The notes below the pieces were generated by a model. The model made no database searches. It was not told where the DNA came from and was given only the letters and a program-made list of their open reading frames with translations. This document shows, one piece after another, positions 34,801-47,299 of a stretch of DNA of 64,000 bases. Numbering within the stretch: the first letter of the stretch is position 1; every line of letters starts with the position of its first letter. A program made the position numbers and the translations under genes. The stretch comes from Quercus robur (taxonomy: Eukaryota > Streptophyta > Magnoliopsida > Fagales > Fagaceae), in contig NC_065541.1 of NCBI RefSeq assembly GCF_932294415.1, forward strand, positions 54,476,290 through 54,540,289, read 5' to 3'.

Positions 34801-36039
34801 TTTAAGGTCTCCTATGTCACAAGAAAGATTAAGTGGATTAGCTATATTATCAATTGAAGAAAAATATTAGAGGAACTTAAATACAAAAATTTAATTAGCA
34901 ATTTTGCATCTTAAAAGGCAAGAAAAATAGATTTTAAATAAAAAAAAATTCAATTTATATTATTTGATTAATATTTAAATATAAAAAGACCCCACTTAAA
35001 ATTCTCGCCCAAGGCCCCAAAGTTGTTGAGTTGGCTTTGTCTGTACCTCTCATTTTCTTTTCTCATTTCATTGCCTTTACCCAAGCCTCAATTGAAACCA
35101 ATCAAACCACACCATCACTTAGGAGCAAGTGTGGTCACAAGAGTAGACAAGTCAAAGACTCATTTGAGGAGCTTGTCTCACAAGCTTTACTTCATGTCAA
35201 AGATGTGGCCTTATGTGCGTAGGACATGCTGAAGTGAAAAAGAAAAGCTGGAGGAAAAGAAGAAATGAAACAGACTAAAGAAAAGGAAGCTATTCGACCA
35301 CTTTGGTGAGGAGAAGTTTTATAATAAATTTACTATGTTGCCATGTTAAAAATCAAGCACCGCCTCTCTAGAAATTTTTAGTGTTTTTCTCTTAATCTCT
35401 TTCTCTCCAGAATTCTCTAAAGCTTCCCTACATAATTTAATCTCAACCACAAATTTACAAAATGTTTGGAAGGTTGGTAAAAGACATTATTTTACTGCAT
35501 ATAAAAGATGAAGCTGGAAGCTTCACGTCGGTTTCTTAACCGACCTACATCTAGTATATATAGATAGGATGATGCCAATGTCGTGTGGCTTGTGAAGTGA
35601 AGGACAGGTGAAGTGAAGTGTGTAAAAAGCACCATGTCTAAAAGTCAAAGTGTGTAGGTGTCTAGAAGTTGGGTTTGTCTTACCTCTAGTATTTTTTTTT
35701 TAACTAAAATTTCTTTTAATTTTAATGAGAAACTACCACGTCACCCACTAACTAAATAAAATGTGGAGATTAAAACCCACTACTACTTGTCATTGTATAT
35801 TTAAACAAAATGACATGTCCAATTAAAAAAGTATCGGAAATAAGCCAAACCTTAGAAGTAAGGTGTCATGTGTGTGCAAGTGTATTTGGTGAGTGAGTGC
35901 ATTAAATAAAAAGCTAGTGTGTGAATTGTAAGAAGCTATGTCGTGTGTGCACTGGTGTAATAGTTGTACTTGTAAAGTGTTGTAATTCCAAGAGTCCAGT
36001 TTTCAATAAAAGTTCTTTGTTCAGTGTTTAGTTCAACAT
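34801..36039. other. Intergenic region, no supported gene
   Basis: A 60-residue open stretch at 35031-35222 begins with a hydrophobic, signal-like segment but has no ATG and no recognisable family. The segment 35540-36030 has TATA-like (GTATATATAG) and AATAAA-like (CAATAAAAG) motifs, as an LTR might. I could not define its ends. Confidence 0.4.
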
Positions 36040-36330
36040 GCCATTAAAGATGTAGACCTCCGTTTTAGAGATATGGACCTCAATTTTATGGTACTTGAGT
36101 TTCATAAACTCGAGTAACACATTACAAGGTTCCATGTGGCCTTTTTAATTAAAATAATCCAGGTCAACGGGTGCCATTGTGGCAGTTTTGTTATGGAACT
36201 CGAGTTTTTGAAACTTGAGTATCCTAAATTTGAGTTTTAAAAAGGTGGAAGATTACTAAATATTTTGCAAACAGTGGTAGGTTGCTAAATATTTTAACAA
36301 AAGATTGTATTTGGCCGTTTTGGCCTGCAT
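36040..36330. mobile_element. CTCGAG-rich element, third copy
   Basis: Its right end (TAAATATTTTAACAAAAGATTGTATTTGGC) is the inverted counterpart of the left end of the copy at 22700. The interior has ACTCGAGTT, AACTTGAGT and AAACTCGAGT motifs. Confidence 0.5.
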
Positions 36331-36880
36331 CCTAACAAATCCTTGGAGGAAAAAGTGAGTAATTATGGACCACACCACTGAAACCATCGCCAGAGATGAT
36401 AGTGACCAGAGACGAAGGAGAAGTGGCAATAATATTGTATATCACTTTTATACGGATTATTATTATTTTTCCACCGCTCATAATTTGCTACATCATTAAT
36501 AATTTTGATAGTTAGGGGAGCTTAGAGATGAAGCCAAGCATGGATGGAGCTATGGTTGGACTTGGGAGGCAATGTCCCCTCCAATTTTTTTTTTTTAATT
36601 ATAAATATTATTATATATAAGGTACTAATTTTAGCAATTTTGTTTTATAAAATTACACTTTTACCCCTTAAAAATATCATTGATTCTTTTAAGAGTATTG
36701 TTATAGTCACAAATTTTTCTACAACATTTTTACAAACTGTTAAGGTAGCAAATTCTTATTAGTTTGCATTTGGGCCCACTACTTACGTTATTTTTTTACT
36801 TACCAATAACCAATCATTACATCAATAATTTGTAAAAAAGTTTGTAGTTCTAGCATTTTCCTCATTTTAAAGACCTTAAA

Positions 36881-38402
36881 TTTTTTTTTTTTTTTTGAAA
36901 CCAAAAGCATACTTCATTGAATATTATGAAGAGTCAAAATTCAACGCTTCAAAGGCAGGCGGAAGGGATTCCTCCAACCAAACCAACTCATCCTCAAATA
37001 TTTCTAGCGTAACGTGCTAACGCATGAGCCACTGTATTGGCTATTCGAGGAACACAACTCACAGTTAAGTTGCCTATCCCTGTTGTAATGCAATTAACAT
37101 CTCCATACAGGTGTCCCAGCCGAGAGCATGTAGTATAAGTGTTTGTAATGGAGGTCATGATCACCTTATTGTCTCCCTCAACAATTAAATCCCTGAATCT
37201 CGCATCTACTGCAAATTCTAAAGCTTTTCGGCAAGCTAGTATTTCTACCTCCTCACTATCAATAACCGGTGGTCCTCTGGCTGAAATTGACGCCATAACT
37301 TCTCCACTGCCATTTCGGATTATTGCCCTAAATCAAGAAGCTTGTAGTTCCTGAAAGATAGCCTCATCAAAATTTAGTTTGAAGCAATTTCCAGGTGGTG
37401 GAACCCATCTCGGCCCTCTCTCAACTAGATTCGGTATAGCCAGCTGCTCTTGGGATGCTCTGAATTCGTCCAGAAAAATAGAGGCTTGTTTCACTAGTTG
37501 AGACGGATCTTGCAATGTGCCTCCATTTGTAGCCACATTCCGTTGCGTCCATATCATCCAAGCTTGCACTAGGAACAGTTCAACTTCCTCCACTGGCAAT
37601 TTTCGTATCATATCTTCCACTAGTTGCCGAAAATCAGTTTGGACACTCACACTCTTTTGTAATCTCCTCGAACTCCCTGCCCACACATCCATTGCAACGC
37701 TGCATTCCCACAAGGCATGTAGTACAGATTCGTTTGCTCTCTTGCACAGCTCATGTGTGCTGTCTTCAACTATATGTCTTCGAGCTAAATTTTCAAGGGT
37801 TAGGAGGATGTTCTGACAAGCACGCCAGCCAAAGACTTTTATCTTATTTGGGATGTGGAGTTTCCATATTTTGCCCCAAACTGGACTGACCCCTGTACCT
37901 GTAGAGCACTCCCTTTGTGATTGTACTTCCTTCCAAATCTGTCTTGCAATATGATATCCAGATTTCACTGTGTACTTCCCCTCTTTGTTGTGTAGCCAAA
38001 ACAGAATATCATCAGTATATCTTTTGCTCAACGGAATTCGAAGAATGGCCTCCGCATCATCTCAATGAAACTTTGTCTCGACCAAATGTCTATCCATGTC
38101 CGAGTTGTCCAGTCAATAAGCTCCACCACCCTCCACTCCCATTCATCTTCTTGGGGTGGATGAATCACCATGTTCATTGGATGATTAGGGATCCACTTAT
38201 CTTTAGTAACCCGAATGGCCGAACCATCTCCAACTCTCCAGCAACATCTTTGCTTTAAAATCTCTTGGGCTGCCATTATACTCCTCCAAACAAAGGAATA
38301 ATTTGGAGACTCCACCGCCTCTGAAAAGCTACATCTTGGGAAGTATTTTGCTTTGAAGCACCCATAAAGCAATGAATCCTTTGCCTGCATCATCCTCTTA
38401 CA
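36881..38402 (-). mobile_element. 5'-truncated LINE, 3' end of ORF2
   Basis: The element begins at 38402, mid-ORF (MMQAKDSLLYGCFKAKYFPRC). It runs through the zinc-binding RT-associated region (KSGYHIARQIW...VWGKIWKLHIPNKIKVFGWR...ANESVLHALWEC) and ends in a plant RNase H-like domain (FKLNFDEAIF, then EEVEILACRKALEFA, IVEGDNKVI, VPRIANTVAHALA). The frame is broken at least at about 38030 and 37333. At 36881-36897 a T run, the poly(A) tail on the minus strand, closes the 3' end. These are features of a dead, 5'-truncated insertion. The RT core and endonuclease are absent. I could not assign a target-site duplication. Confidence 0.85.
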
Positions 38403-38639
38403 AAATTTATAGATCTAAAATTTAAAACAAAATATACAAGCCCAAAAAAATCAGTCCAACAACAAAAATTACCAATAGTTATAAAAAAAAAAAATTCAAG
38501 TCTAGTCAACCAATTTTACGTAAAACAAACAACTTGACTAGGCTTTTAAACAAACAATTTTATCTATTAATATTTTAAGGCAAGTTGTTATTAAACTCAG
38601 TATGGATTATAGAATAGATAGTGACAAAAGCCATTAGCA

Positions 38640-38860
38640 TTCTAAGCCTACATTTGGATTGCACTTAAATTATTTCAGTGCTTGCGTTTGGCATTTTTTT
38701 GTGGGTCCAGTGCACTGTTCACGGGACTTGCAAGTACGGATTTCAACAAATCTAACTTTTAAACTGGGTCCCACGACACTATTCACACATTTAAAAATTA
38801 TTTCGTTACAGTGTTTTCAGTTTTCAGCAATAAGCGGTATCCAAACAGACCCTAAATTCC
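38640..38860. mobile_element. Putative MITE (TGTTTGGAT-type ends)
   Basis: The left end CTACATTTGGATTGCACTTA pairs imperfectly with the reverse complement of the right end, GGTCTGTTTGGATACCGCTT. About 210 bp, no coding. Confidence 0.4.
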
Positions 38861-39235
38861 AAATATGATGAAAGACAAAGATGAAGACAATCAACTTATG
38901 AACAATAATTGTGGGATTCAAGCCCTCAAGGCTACATTCAAGCTAACGGTGTAACTCGTGGACTACATGAAACTTGCGACATGCTTATCCGCCAAAGTTT
39001 GAATACCAATCATAATACTGTTAACAATACAGATATATTTCTCACAATGCACATTTCTTAGTATTATTAGGAATAATGATAAAAAAAGCTGAAGCTCATG
39101 GACAACCAATCATGGACCAACTTAAGTTTTTGAGTTAGGGGGTAGAGTATAAGTTAAAAAAAAAAAAAAAAAAAATCATAAATCCACTGCCCACAATCTA
39201 AATAATTTCTAAAACATTCATTTGTATAGTTATGG

Positions 39236-39434
39236 GAATTGTGCAAATTTTCTCAATTAACCTCAAAATACACATATTATCACTGTACAAAAATACATAT
39301 GTCCTATAGTAATTGTGTAAACTTGCAAAATACATTTGCGCTACAGTAATTGTAGCACAAATGTATTTTTGCACAATGATACATAAGTTAATGTGAGTGC
39401 ATTTTAAGGTTGATTGGACAAATTTGGCAATTGA
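39236..39434. mobile_element. Fold-back MITE, about 200 bp
   Basis: The two halves are inverted copies through most of their length. AATTGTGCAAATTTTCTCAA at the left pairs with CAATTGCCAAATTTGTCCAA read from the right. Near the centre, a TACAGTAATTGTAGC-type palindrome lies at about 39352-39366. Confidence 0.65.
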
Positions 39435-39539
39435 TACAAATGCTATTACATTGAAATCAATGTAAAATTATAGGGGAAGTTCTCAAAAGTTTTGAAAGAG
39501 GAGCCAAATATAAAATTGAAATATATATATATATATATA

Positions 39540-39599
39540 TATATTCCTTAAGAGTGGGGGCCCCAGTCCCCCTTGGGTCCCACCTAATTCCGCCCCTGC
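39540..39599. mobile_element. Possible hAT terminal fragment
   Basis: The end TAATTCCGCCCCTG reads CAGGGGCGGAATTA on the other strand, a terminus type common in plant hAT elements. The opposite end was not found. An (AT)n run lies just before it. Confidence 0.3.
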
Positions 39600-40103
39600 A
39601 ACCAATGGTAAGCACATTTTGTTTTGCACTACAACTATTCATAAGGATTATAAATTTTTTGAAAGAATTGCAACTTTTGATGATAATTATTATGAGGAAG
39701 ATTTTATTGATGATTACTTGATTTAGATGATTTCTTTGACTACATGGATATTCCAGAGGAGAGAAAAGTTAGTCAAATGGATATTTCTGGGGAGAGAAAA
39801 GTTAAATTCATTCTGTGTAAGCTTGGCAGAAACGCTTTATGTTTGTGGGAATCAACATAATTTCATATAATTCAATGACGTCAAGATAGAATTTGGTCGT
39901 AACCAAGGATGAAAAAAAAAAAAATAAAAGCTTACAATTGACCCTTTTTTTTTTCTTTTTTCTTTTTTTGCCTTCGATTATGATGTGATATTGTTATACA
40001 CAAGCCAAGCTGGCAGGCTTACTAATTGAAAAGTTCATACATTCTCAAAAAAAAAAAAAAATTTTGAAAAGTTCATACACGAGTAATTATATTGATCAAT
40101 TTA

Positions 40104-42163
40104 ACATTTGTTGATGCCCACTTTGGCAAAAAAGCCCAATAACAAGAAAAAACCCAACAATATAGGAGACAATAAGGGAGAAGAATTAGCAAAATGAGAA
40201 GAAAATCATTAAACCCGAATGGCAGGAATAATGGTTCACGGGTAAGATAGTCAAAAGGCCCCAAAGAAAGCAAGCGGACCTAAGGGAGCCCAAAGAAAAA
40301 AGTAGTAAACCCATGGGAATTATGAAAAATGAAAAGCAAGCAAAAATGGGCCAAAGGAGCCCAAAGGAAAGAATTAGTAATGGGGTTGGTAAAAAGGACA
40401 ATAAACCCTGAAAGCAAAGAATATAATAATTAGGTCGGGGAAGCCTGAAAGATTTAGCAAAAACCCATGGGAATGAAGGATTAGAATGGGCCAAGGATGC
40501 CCAAAGGAATGAAGTGGGCCGAGGATGCCTAAAGGAATAAAACTGGCCAAGGAAGCCAAAAATAGTATAAGAACAAGCCCAATAGTAGTATTGGGCTACA
40601 TAAATTGAGTAAAAGGGAAAGTGTGTGGTAGGCCCAAATGAGGCCCAGTGAGCACAAACCAAAATGCAACATGGCAAAGGCAATGAGGCGGCGTGGCAAA
40701 AGTGTCAACCGACCTGCAAAGAAGACAAGGGCTGGATTGAAGAAGGAAATGCCCATGCCCAAGCAAAACCCAGCCTAAGGAGAAAGCAAGATACAAAGAA
40801 CGAAGACCGAGTAACTCATCCATGCCACAAGAGGTTAAGAATGAATGGCAAAATGGGCAACAAAGGCCAGACAAGCCCCTAGGCCATGGCAAATACATGA
40901 ACAGCAGACAAGCCCTAGACTCACATGGAAGTGGAGCACGCACAAGGCTCAGGCACCACCCACTTGTACCCAGCCAATATAGGAGCGATGGGCCATGGGT
41001 CAAAGGTAAAAGAGAGTATGGCCTGGCGGTGGGGAGAAAGGGGAAGTCTATTCTAAGGTTCTCACTCTAGCTCTTTTGGGGAAAATGTCCTGCTGGGATG
41101 ACATACCACCCAAAAGATGGAAAGATGAGCTAGAATTACTAGGTGCATGCCATAGGAGTTAGTAAGAGAGAATATCCAACCCTTATTCGGATGGGAATGC
41201 CACAGAGAGCAAGAAAACAAAACAACACTCTTTTGTCTGGGAATGGAATGTGGCATGGCCAACACAGGGAAATGGTGATGGTTGGGTAGCCGACAAACCA
41301 GTGGTTGGTCTAGGAAGGACACCCATACCCGGACAAAAGTAGTTGAGGAGTAAAACAGTAAAACCCATCATGGCAGGCATTGTAAAAGGGCCTTGGCTGT
41401 GCACAATAAGAAGGGGGAAAGGGCAAGCACAAGAGATAACAAAGAGAAATAAGTAAGAAAGAGTGAGAAAGAAAAGAAGCAAAAAGATAAGAAAGAAAAG
41501 AGGTAACATAGAAATCAAAAAGAAAAAAAATGGAGAGTGAAAGGAAAAACAAAGAGTGAGAAAACAAGAAGTGTAGTAAAGGAATGTACCAATAGGCTAC
41601 TCCCTTCTCTCCCTCTCAATAGCCTACTCTCTAGTAAGAATTCAGAGATAAGCCATCTAGGCCCATTCTTTCAAAGTGAGCGATTTATGTGGCAGGATTT
41701 CTCCCATGAGATTGCCCACATTGAAGGGTGGTTCCCTTCCTGGACTTAAATCTCTTAAGAAACCAAGCACGACAGACTAACCATTCTTTCTTTTTCAAGC
41801 ATTAATATTGTTTCCTTTTCTTTTATTGTTGTTATTAATCTATTTCTGCCGTACTCATATCACTATGTTATTTCCCCCTTTTACTAAGAGAATGGTTTAA
41901 TCATTGTCTTTGGCTGACAGCAAGCATGTTCTTCTTTTATCATATTATACCCTCTTGCTATAACATTTTTGTGACAGGTTCTTCTGCCGTGGGCACATGA
42001 CCAAGGTCCCAATAAAGAGGTCCTAGCTTGTGCACAAGCTGGCTTGGGATGAGTTTTAGTCAAGCCAGTCCTGACTCTCCTATCCCAGAACTGTTAGGCC
42101 ATAACACGGCAGGAAGCAGTCTAGCCCAGAATTACAAAAAAGCCCACCACAACATTCAACATT
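40104..42163. mobile_element. Solo LTR, 2,050 bp, TSD ACATT
   Basis: The LTR spans 40109-42158, beginning TGTTGATGCCC and ending AACATTCA. ACATT stands directly before it (40104-40108) and directly after it (42159-42163). There is no internal retrotransposon sequence. Open frames inside are purine-rich low complexity (runs like GGGCCAAGGATGCCCAAAGG) and not genes. This is a product of LTR-LTR recombination. Confidence 0.7.
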
Positions 42164-42321
42164 GAGAAAAGATGGTCAACAATACAGAGTCAAGTTTTGA
42201 AGAAAATGATGTAGTTAAAACTTAAACCCCATCATGCCAGTTATCCCAAATTACTATAAAAATGTGCAGGAGAAAAAAAGGTCAAATGGTAGAAATTAAT
42301 GGTTGTTAAATCAGTAGAAAT

Positions 42322-43047
42322 GTATTTGTGGGGACCCGAGGACCGAGGAAGACTAAGAATGCTATGACTATTATTCATTCATTAGGTGAAAGCACCTTAA
42401 ACTCGAGGAGTGGGTTTGCCAACGAAGAGAGTGCGAAGGAACGAAATATCTCCTAGAAGCCTGAGTGGAGAAAATGGCATTCAAAGAGAAGGTCAAGGTA
42501 TTTGAAAGAAGTTTCCTGTGAAAGCCTACCTACTACCTCCGCATTAAATGACTGACAACAGCTATATCAGTTGCATTGATGAGGAAATGACACCTGAACA
42601 GTGGATTCACAGTTAAGCAGCCCCTACTACCACATTCAACAAGAGTTTAATAGGACAAGTGTCCTAAGGAGAACTTAGAAGGATGTAGATGGATAGTTAG
42701 GATGCAAGAAGCATAGGAGTATATAAAGGAAGAGAACTTTTAGATGAAGGGACTGGAAAAAAAAAGGAAGAAAATGAGATTAGAACAAGAACATTAAGGA
42801 GAAAGAGAAAAAGGAGAGTGTATATCCTTGTGTAAGAATTTATCCTCAGGCTGGCCTGAGAAAAACATTAATACTACTTGATTTTCGCTTCTAACTCATT
42901 CCTTTTTACTTGAATCTTCGAACTTGAACCCGGACTTGTTTTTCCCACTCTCTTTATAAATTCTATCTGTTTTGGCCTAATTTGGTGGTACAGGCCTCAC
43001 TATTCTAAGTGGGTTTGGGCCCCAAACTTTTGAGTCCCTATAGTATT
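42322..43047 (+). mobile_element. Solo LTR, 716 bp, TSD GTATT, in the flank of P450 pseudogene C
   Basis: The LTR is 42327-43042 (TGTGGGGACCC...GAGTCCCTATA, the final CA having become TA), flanked by GTATT on both sides. Its TATA box (TATATAAA) lies at 42720-42727. The homologous flank of gene D (about 55125-55150) is uninterrupted and shows the empty site. The sequence around 42540-42620 resembles the LTR-like DNA at 59820-59900. Confidence 0.75.
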
Positions 43048-43344
43048 CTTTACAAATTTCAATTATTTACATTTTTTTTAATTTGGATCAACATGAAGCT
43101 TTTTTCAAACCAAAGAAAATATCTTGCATCAACAGGGCAACAATTCAAACCAGCAGCAAATAGCTGTTCACAATAACACCAGACTAACATTTCTCAACAA
43201 CCATAAGAAAGCACTGAAAAGCCAAACTTTTCCAGTACCAATCACCTCTAAATCAATCCAAGCACCATGTTACACATTTCATGAACAACACAGACTTATT
43301 TATGTAAGTGCAAGTGCTTGTAATTTTGTTTCACCTATTAGAGT

Positions 43345-45215
43345 TTATGACAGTGTCCTAGAAGTTCCACAAAGATGGAGCCCTCCATCAATTTGAAGTG
43401 TGAACATTGTCTTGTAAGTTACATTTTTCTTATCATCAACTAGTTTAAACTAGAAGAAGCAGAGAAGAGCAATTGAGACTATTTTTATCTGCATGTAAGC
43501 AAAGTCATTCCCTATACAAATTTGTGGTCCAACCTGCATATATAAGCACAAGTAAAAAATATTAGAAATGATGCCACGTTTACATGTGGTAAGCACTCAA
43601 CTAAATGATGATATAAACGTGAAATGCTACGAATTTGAATGGTAATTCAGGTTGAAAGGTTCCATTATTTAGCCATCTTTCTAGACGAAATTCCTCTACA
43701 TCTTCTCCTCAAATATAAGGCATCCTGCCCATGGCATAAGCCATGTACTATACCCCATCACCCTTCTTCACTCTATGTCGGTCAAGAAGAATGTCATCCA
43801 TTTTTGCACACCTCCCATCCATGAAGGGATCACATTACAATCTATCAAAAGTATTATCATCATGGCTCAGCAAAAAGAAAAGTATTATTATCATGAATAG
43901 CATCTTTAGAGTTGATGACCAAGTAGGGGAAAAAAGAAAAAGGAAAGGTGAATATAATAAGAAAGTAAATTAAATCTTATTAAAGAATCCATAATTAGTA
44001 ATTACCTATTAATAAACATAGGAAAATGCTAAAGATACTAAGTATTAACCACCTTTTTCAGAATTATGTCCCTTAGATATTAATCATTTATTTTCTTTGG
44101 ATTCCTTTTGCTTTCCACCAGAAAACTTGAAAGTATATCCTCTTTGTCATTCTGGAAATCATCAAGATTCAAGTAATAAAAAATCCAGACTATCAAAGCA
44201 AATGGCACATCCAGTTGTACCAAAGTCATTTAAAAGATAGATAGCATAAGAAATTACAAATAGTCAAATACATCCTAGGATTTCCCCAATTAGCCGTTAT
44301 TGTCACAAATTTAAAACTTCGCAATCTTGTTGCATTTCTAGCAGTTTCCTCTTGGTACTAATTACTCCATGCACAAAATCATCAACGATTTTGATTTTCT
44401 TCTTAAGGGTAGCTTCAGGGCCAATGTTAAGAAACCTCTTCAACTTCCAGAATGGATCAACATAGCGCCAAAAAACCAAGGCATTTGAATCATCAAATGC
44501 CTTCATGAATGCAGTTCCCTACTTGCTTAACCCCTCCAAGCAATTCAATTCTACCCTAAACCCAACTTTGAAAACTGAATCCAAAGTGCATTGCATTAGT
44601 ATTTCCTATAAAATCAAAAGAAAAAAGATCAATTTTTGTGTTCCACTTGAAAGGCTATTTTGTATGTTCGGAATGTTCCTTAAATCTTTTAAGGTACTTA
44701 CTTGCATATCAAAAGCCAAACAATCATCTGATAAGTTGTGAACAACTCTAACTAGCTTAGTAGCGTTTCCTCTAAACACAGCAAAGCTATAATTTCTAAG
44801 CACTCTAGTAGAGAACTCAAAGCTCGCAAGCTTCCTCAGCTACCACCACTCGTCTCTGTCCACATTAAATATCCCTTGACCAAGAAGATCAACAGCAACA
44901 TCCTTCTTATACTTACGGCCTCTACAATACTTATTGAATTTGGTTTTTAAGATATGCTTGATGTTTTGTGTGTCTACCGTGAATGTCTCATTTTAATTGA
45001 ACCAAGGAGTCGAAAGGTTAGGTGTTTCTTTGCAGTTTTGGTATGGTAGTCATAAATTTTGCTGAAGTAGAAGAGCTGGTAGAAGATCGTGCCATGTACG
45101 GGCGGGTAGTTTGGGTTCTTGATTGATTTTCCGATGAAAACTTTGAGTACAAGAATAAAGATGCTTAGGAAGAGAAGGAATAGTGAGAAGGCTATGAAGG
45201 TCAAGATTATAAAGT
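43345..45215 (-). pseudogene. CYP704-family cytochrome P450 pseudogene C
   Basis: A close relative of gene D. Exon 1 (about 45215-44706) has lost its ATG and carries stops after ...HLTFRLLGSI. Exon 2 (about 44606-44318) has an in-frame TAG where D has GAG, and its donor GTAAG has become GAAG. Exon 3 keeps only about 90 bp (44060-44155), so the I-helix and ExxR region are deleted. Exon 4 (about 43640-43815) and exon 5 (about 43530-43345) remain. The heme loop reads VGPQICIGND, with Gln in place of the conserved Arg as in gene D. The flanking DNA down to 42235 is also shared with D, which marks a segmental duplication. Confidence 0.85.
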
Positions 45216-45296
45216 TGTGATTTCCAATTAGCCTTTGTTGGCTTTAATTCTGTGCCATATTTGGTTGTAATTCAGTCAATCATTTTCTTGTATCTA

Positions 45297-46290
45297 TGTT
45301 AGGTTAATTGTAGGGGATGAGTGTGAGAGATTGGTGAAGAATAAAACATGCAATGAAGATCAGTGCAGTTTCGCGACTAGCTCGCAAGAAGTTCGCGAGT
45401 AAAGAAACCCGTGAAAAGGCCACGTGTGAAGCACATGACTTGAAACTGAAGAGTCATGCCAACCTGTTATTTCGCGAGTATTACGTGAGAAAGGCCATCT
45501 CGTGAGGTACCCGAGAAACTCTCTATTTGGCAAAAATAAAAAGTGCTTTCCTAATTTCTTTACAGACACTATATATACCCTCATTACCCATGAAATTGTA
45601 AGGAGTCATTTTTAGAGAGAAAACCCTAGTAAAATACTTGAGAGTTAAAGATTGTCATACCTGCAATCATCTACACAAATTCTCTTAATTTTTCTCTACT
45701 CCTACCCCTCCATCTCCATATCCTTGAGAGGTTCTTAGCCCAAATACTTACCTCACCCATTATGAGTGTTGAGAGAAGTTTTGGTGCCTTTGGGAAGCAT
45801 TGGAAGAAGCCATTGAGTGGCGGATGTAATCGGGCGGAATTGCAAGATCTGGAAAGCTAGTGAAGACAAGACTTTGAGAAGTCCGTTGGTAGCAGGAGTT
45901 TGGAGGGCTCAAGTACATTGGGTAGATTAGGCTTGAAGGGTCTTTTTGATATTCATGTACTCCAACTTATTCACTAGTGAATCGATTTCAGCTTGGAAGG
46001 CCACGGAGAGGTTTTTCGTCGAATACTTTGGTTTCCTCTTCGATAACACGTCTTGGTGTTACATTGTATTTGTATCTCTCTTCCCTAGTCTTTAAGCTTT
46101 ACATTTATTACTTTTATTGTAGTTGCTTATGGCTTAGAGTAGTGTTATTGGTTTATTGCGTGTGCTTTACTCTTTTTCCGCACTTAGATAAATTAGAGTA
46201 AAAGTAATTAAGCCGTAATTTAAAATTGGGGGTTTAAACAAGTATTAGTGTTTTCACACTAATTAAGCTTTTGTTGAGGGGGAAATTGAT
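45297..46290 (+). mobile_element. LTR-like sequence (possible solo LTR)
   Basis: It begins TGTTAGGTTAATTG. It has a TATATATA-type box near 45569 followed by an AGAGAGAAAACCC leader, and a T-rich downstream half, all LTR-like. ATCTA occurs just before it and again near 46296, but the right end does not show a clean CA. Confidence 0.35.
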
Positions 46291-47299
46291 GCCTCTATCT
46301 AAGATGTTGGGAAGCCAAGCTGAAACTCGACTATGGGCTCTTGAGATGGTATCCAAAGGCTTTCGGCGTGATGACAAAGCCTATCCAAGCAAGAAACAAA
46401 GGCTGTACTTAACAAAACAACAACATAAGCCCAATAAAAAACGCGTTACAATACTTAATTAGTACATTAGTGGTCCTGGTCTGATAGTTCAAGTGAAATA
46501 AAATCTCCAGCGGTAAGGGTAAAATTACACTTAGTCCAAAAAAAAAAACAGATTTAAACAGTCCAATGGTCAATGATTAAATAAGTTTAGGAATGTGTTA
46601 ACTCTTGGGGGTCCTTGCATGTCTCGATCAGGGGAGTTCATTGTACTTTCAGCTATCATTACATCAATGTGAGGGAAAAGTTCGATTGTTACATATACAT
46701 TATATATATTATATCCTTCAACACCATATCATTATGAGATGTAGAAAAAATTTGGAGTGTACACAACGTTTAATGTGGATGGGAAGAAATTTCATCATAT
46801 TTCAATTGGTAGGTTAGTAAGGGACCTATTCCAATTTAATGATCTTAGAATTTTGTATACAAGTAATAATCAAGGAAGCTTCCACCCAAAATAAGTCAAA
46901 CTTTTGGCAAGAGAGAAAATTGATGTCTAGACAAATCAAGCTAAGGTCGACCAAAATGGACCTTATTCTTAATTTCTTATCTTTATTTGTTCCATGTACA
47001 AGACTTACAGTTAATGCTTGGCGTATAAAAGTTGAACATCTTATCTAAAGTCCATCCTCTGAAAGCTTGAGAAAAAATTCATTTAAACCAACACAATATA
47101 TAAATTATAAAGGAATCAAAGAAAAATTGTCAAAAATAATGAAAATTTAATCTATGCTTAAATTCTTATAAGGATGAACACAATAGCAATATCCTTATTT
47201 TTAAAGAAAAATAAAGATTAAAAAAAAAAAATCTATGCTTATTTTGTACGCATGATAAAGTCCTATCACAAAGTTTTTTGAGACTCATGTTGATTAGTG
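46291..47299. other. Intergenic, no gene seen
   Basis: AT-rich with short non-conserved frames. Nothing recognisable. Confidence 0.5.

Noticed and set aside
35031-35222. Signal-peptide-like 63-residue frame
   Set aside because: No ATG, no recognisable family, and no neighbouring exon that extends it.
40073-41567. Several hydrophobic minus-strand frames that look like membrane proteins
   Set aside because: They lie wholly inside a solo LTR and arise from its purine-rich strand.
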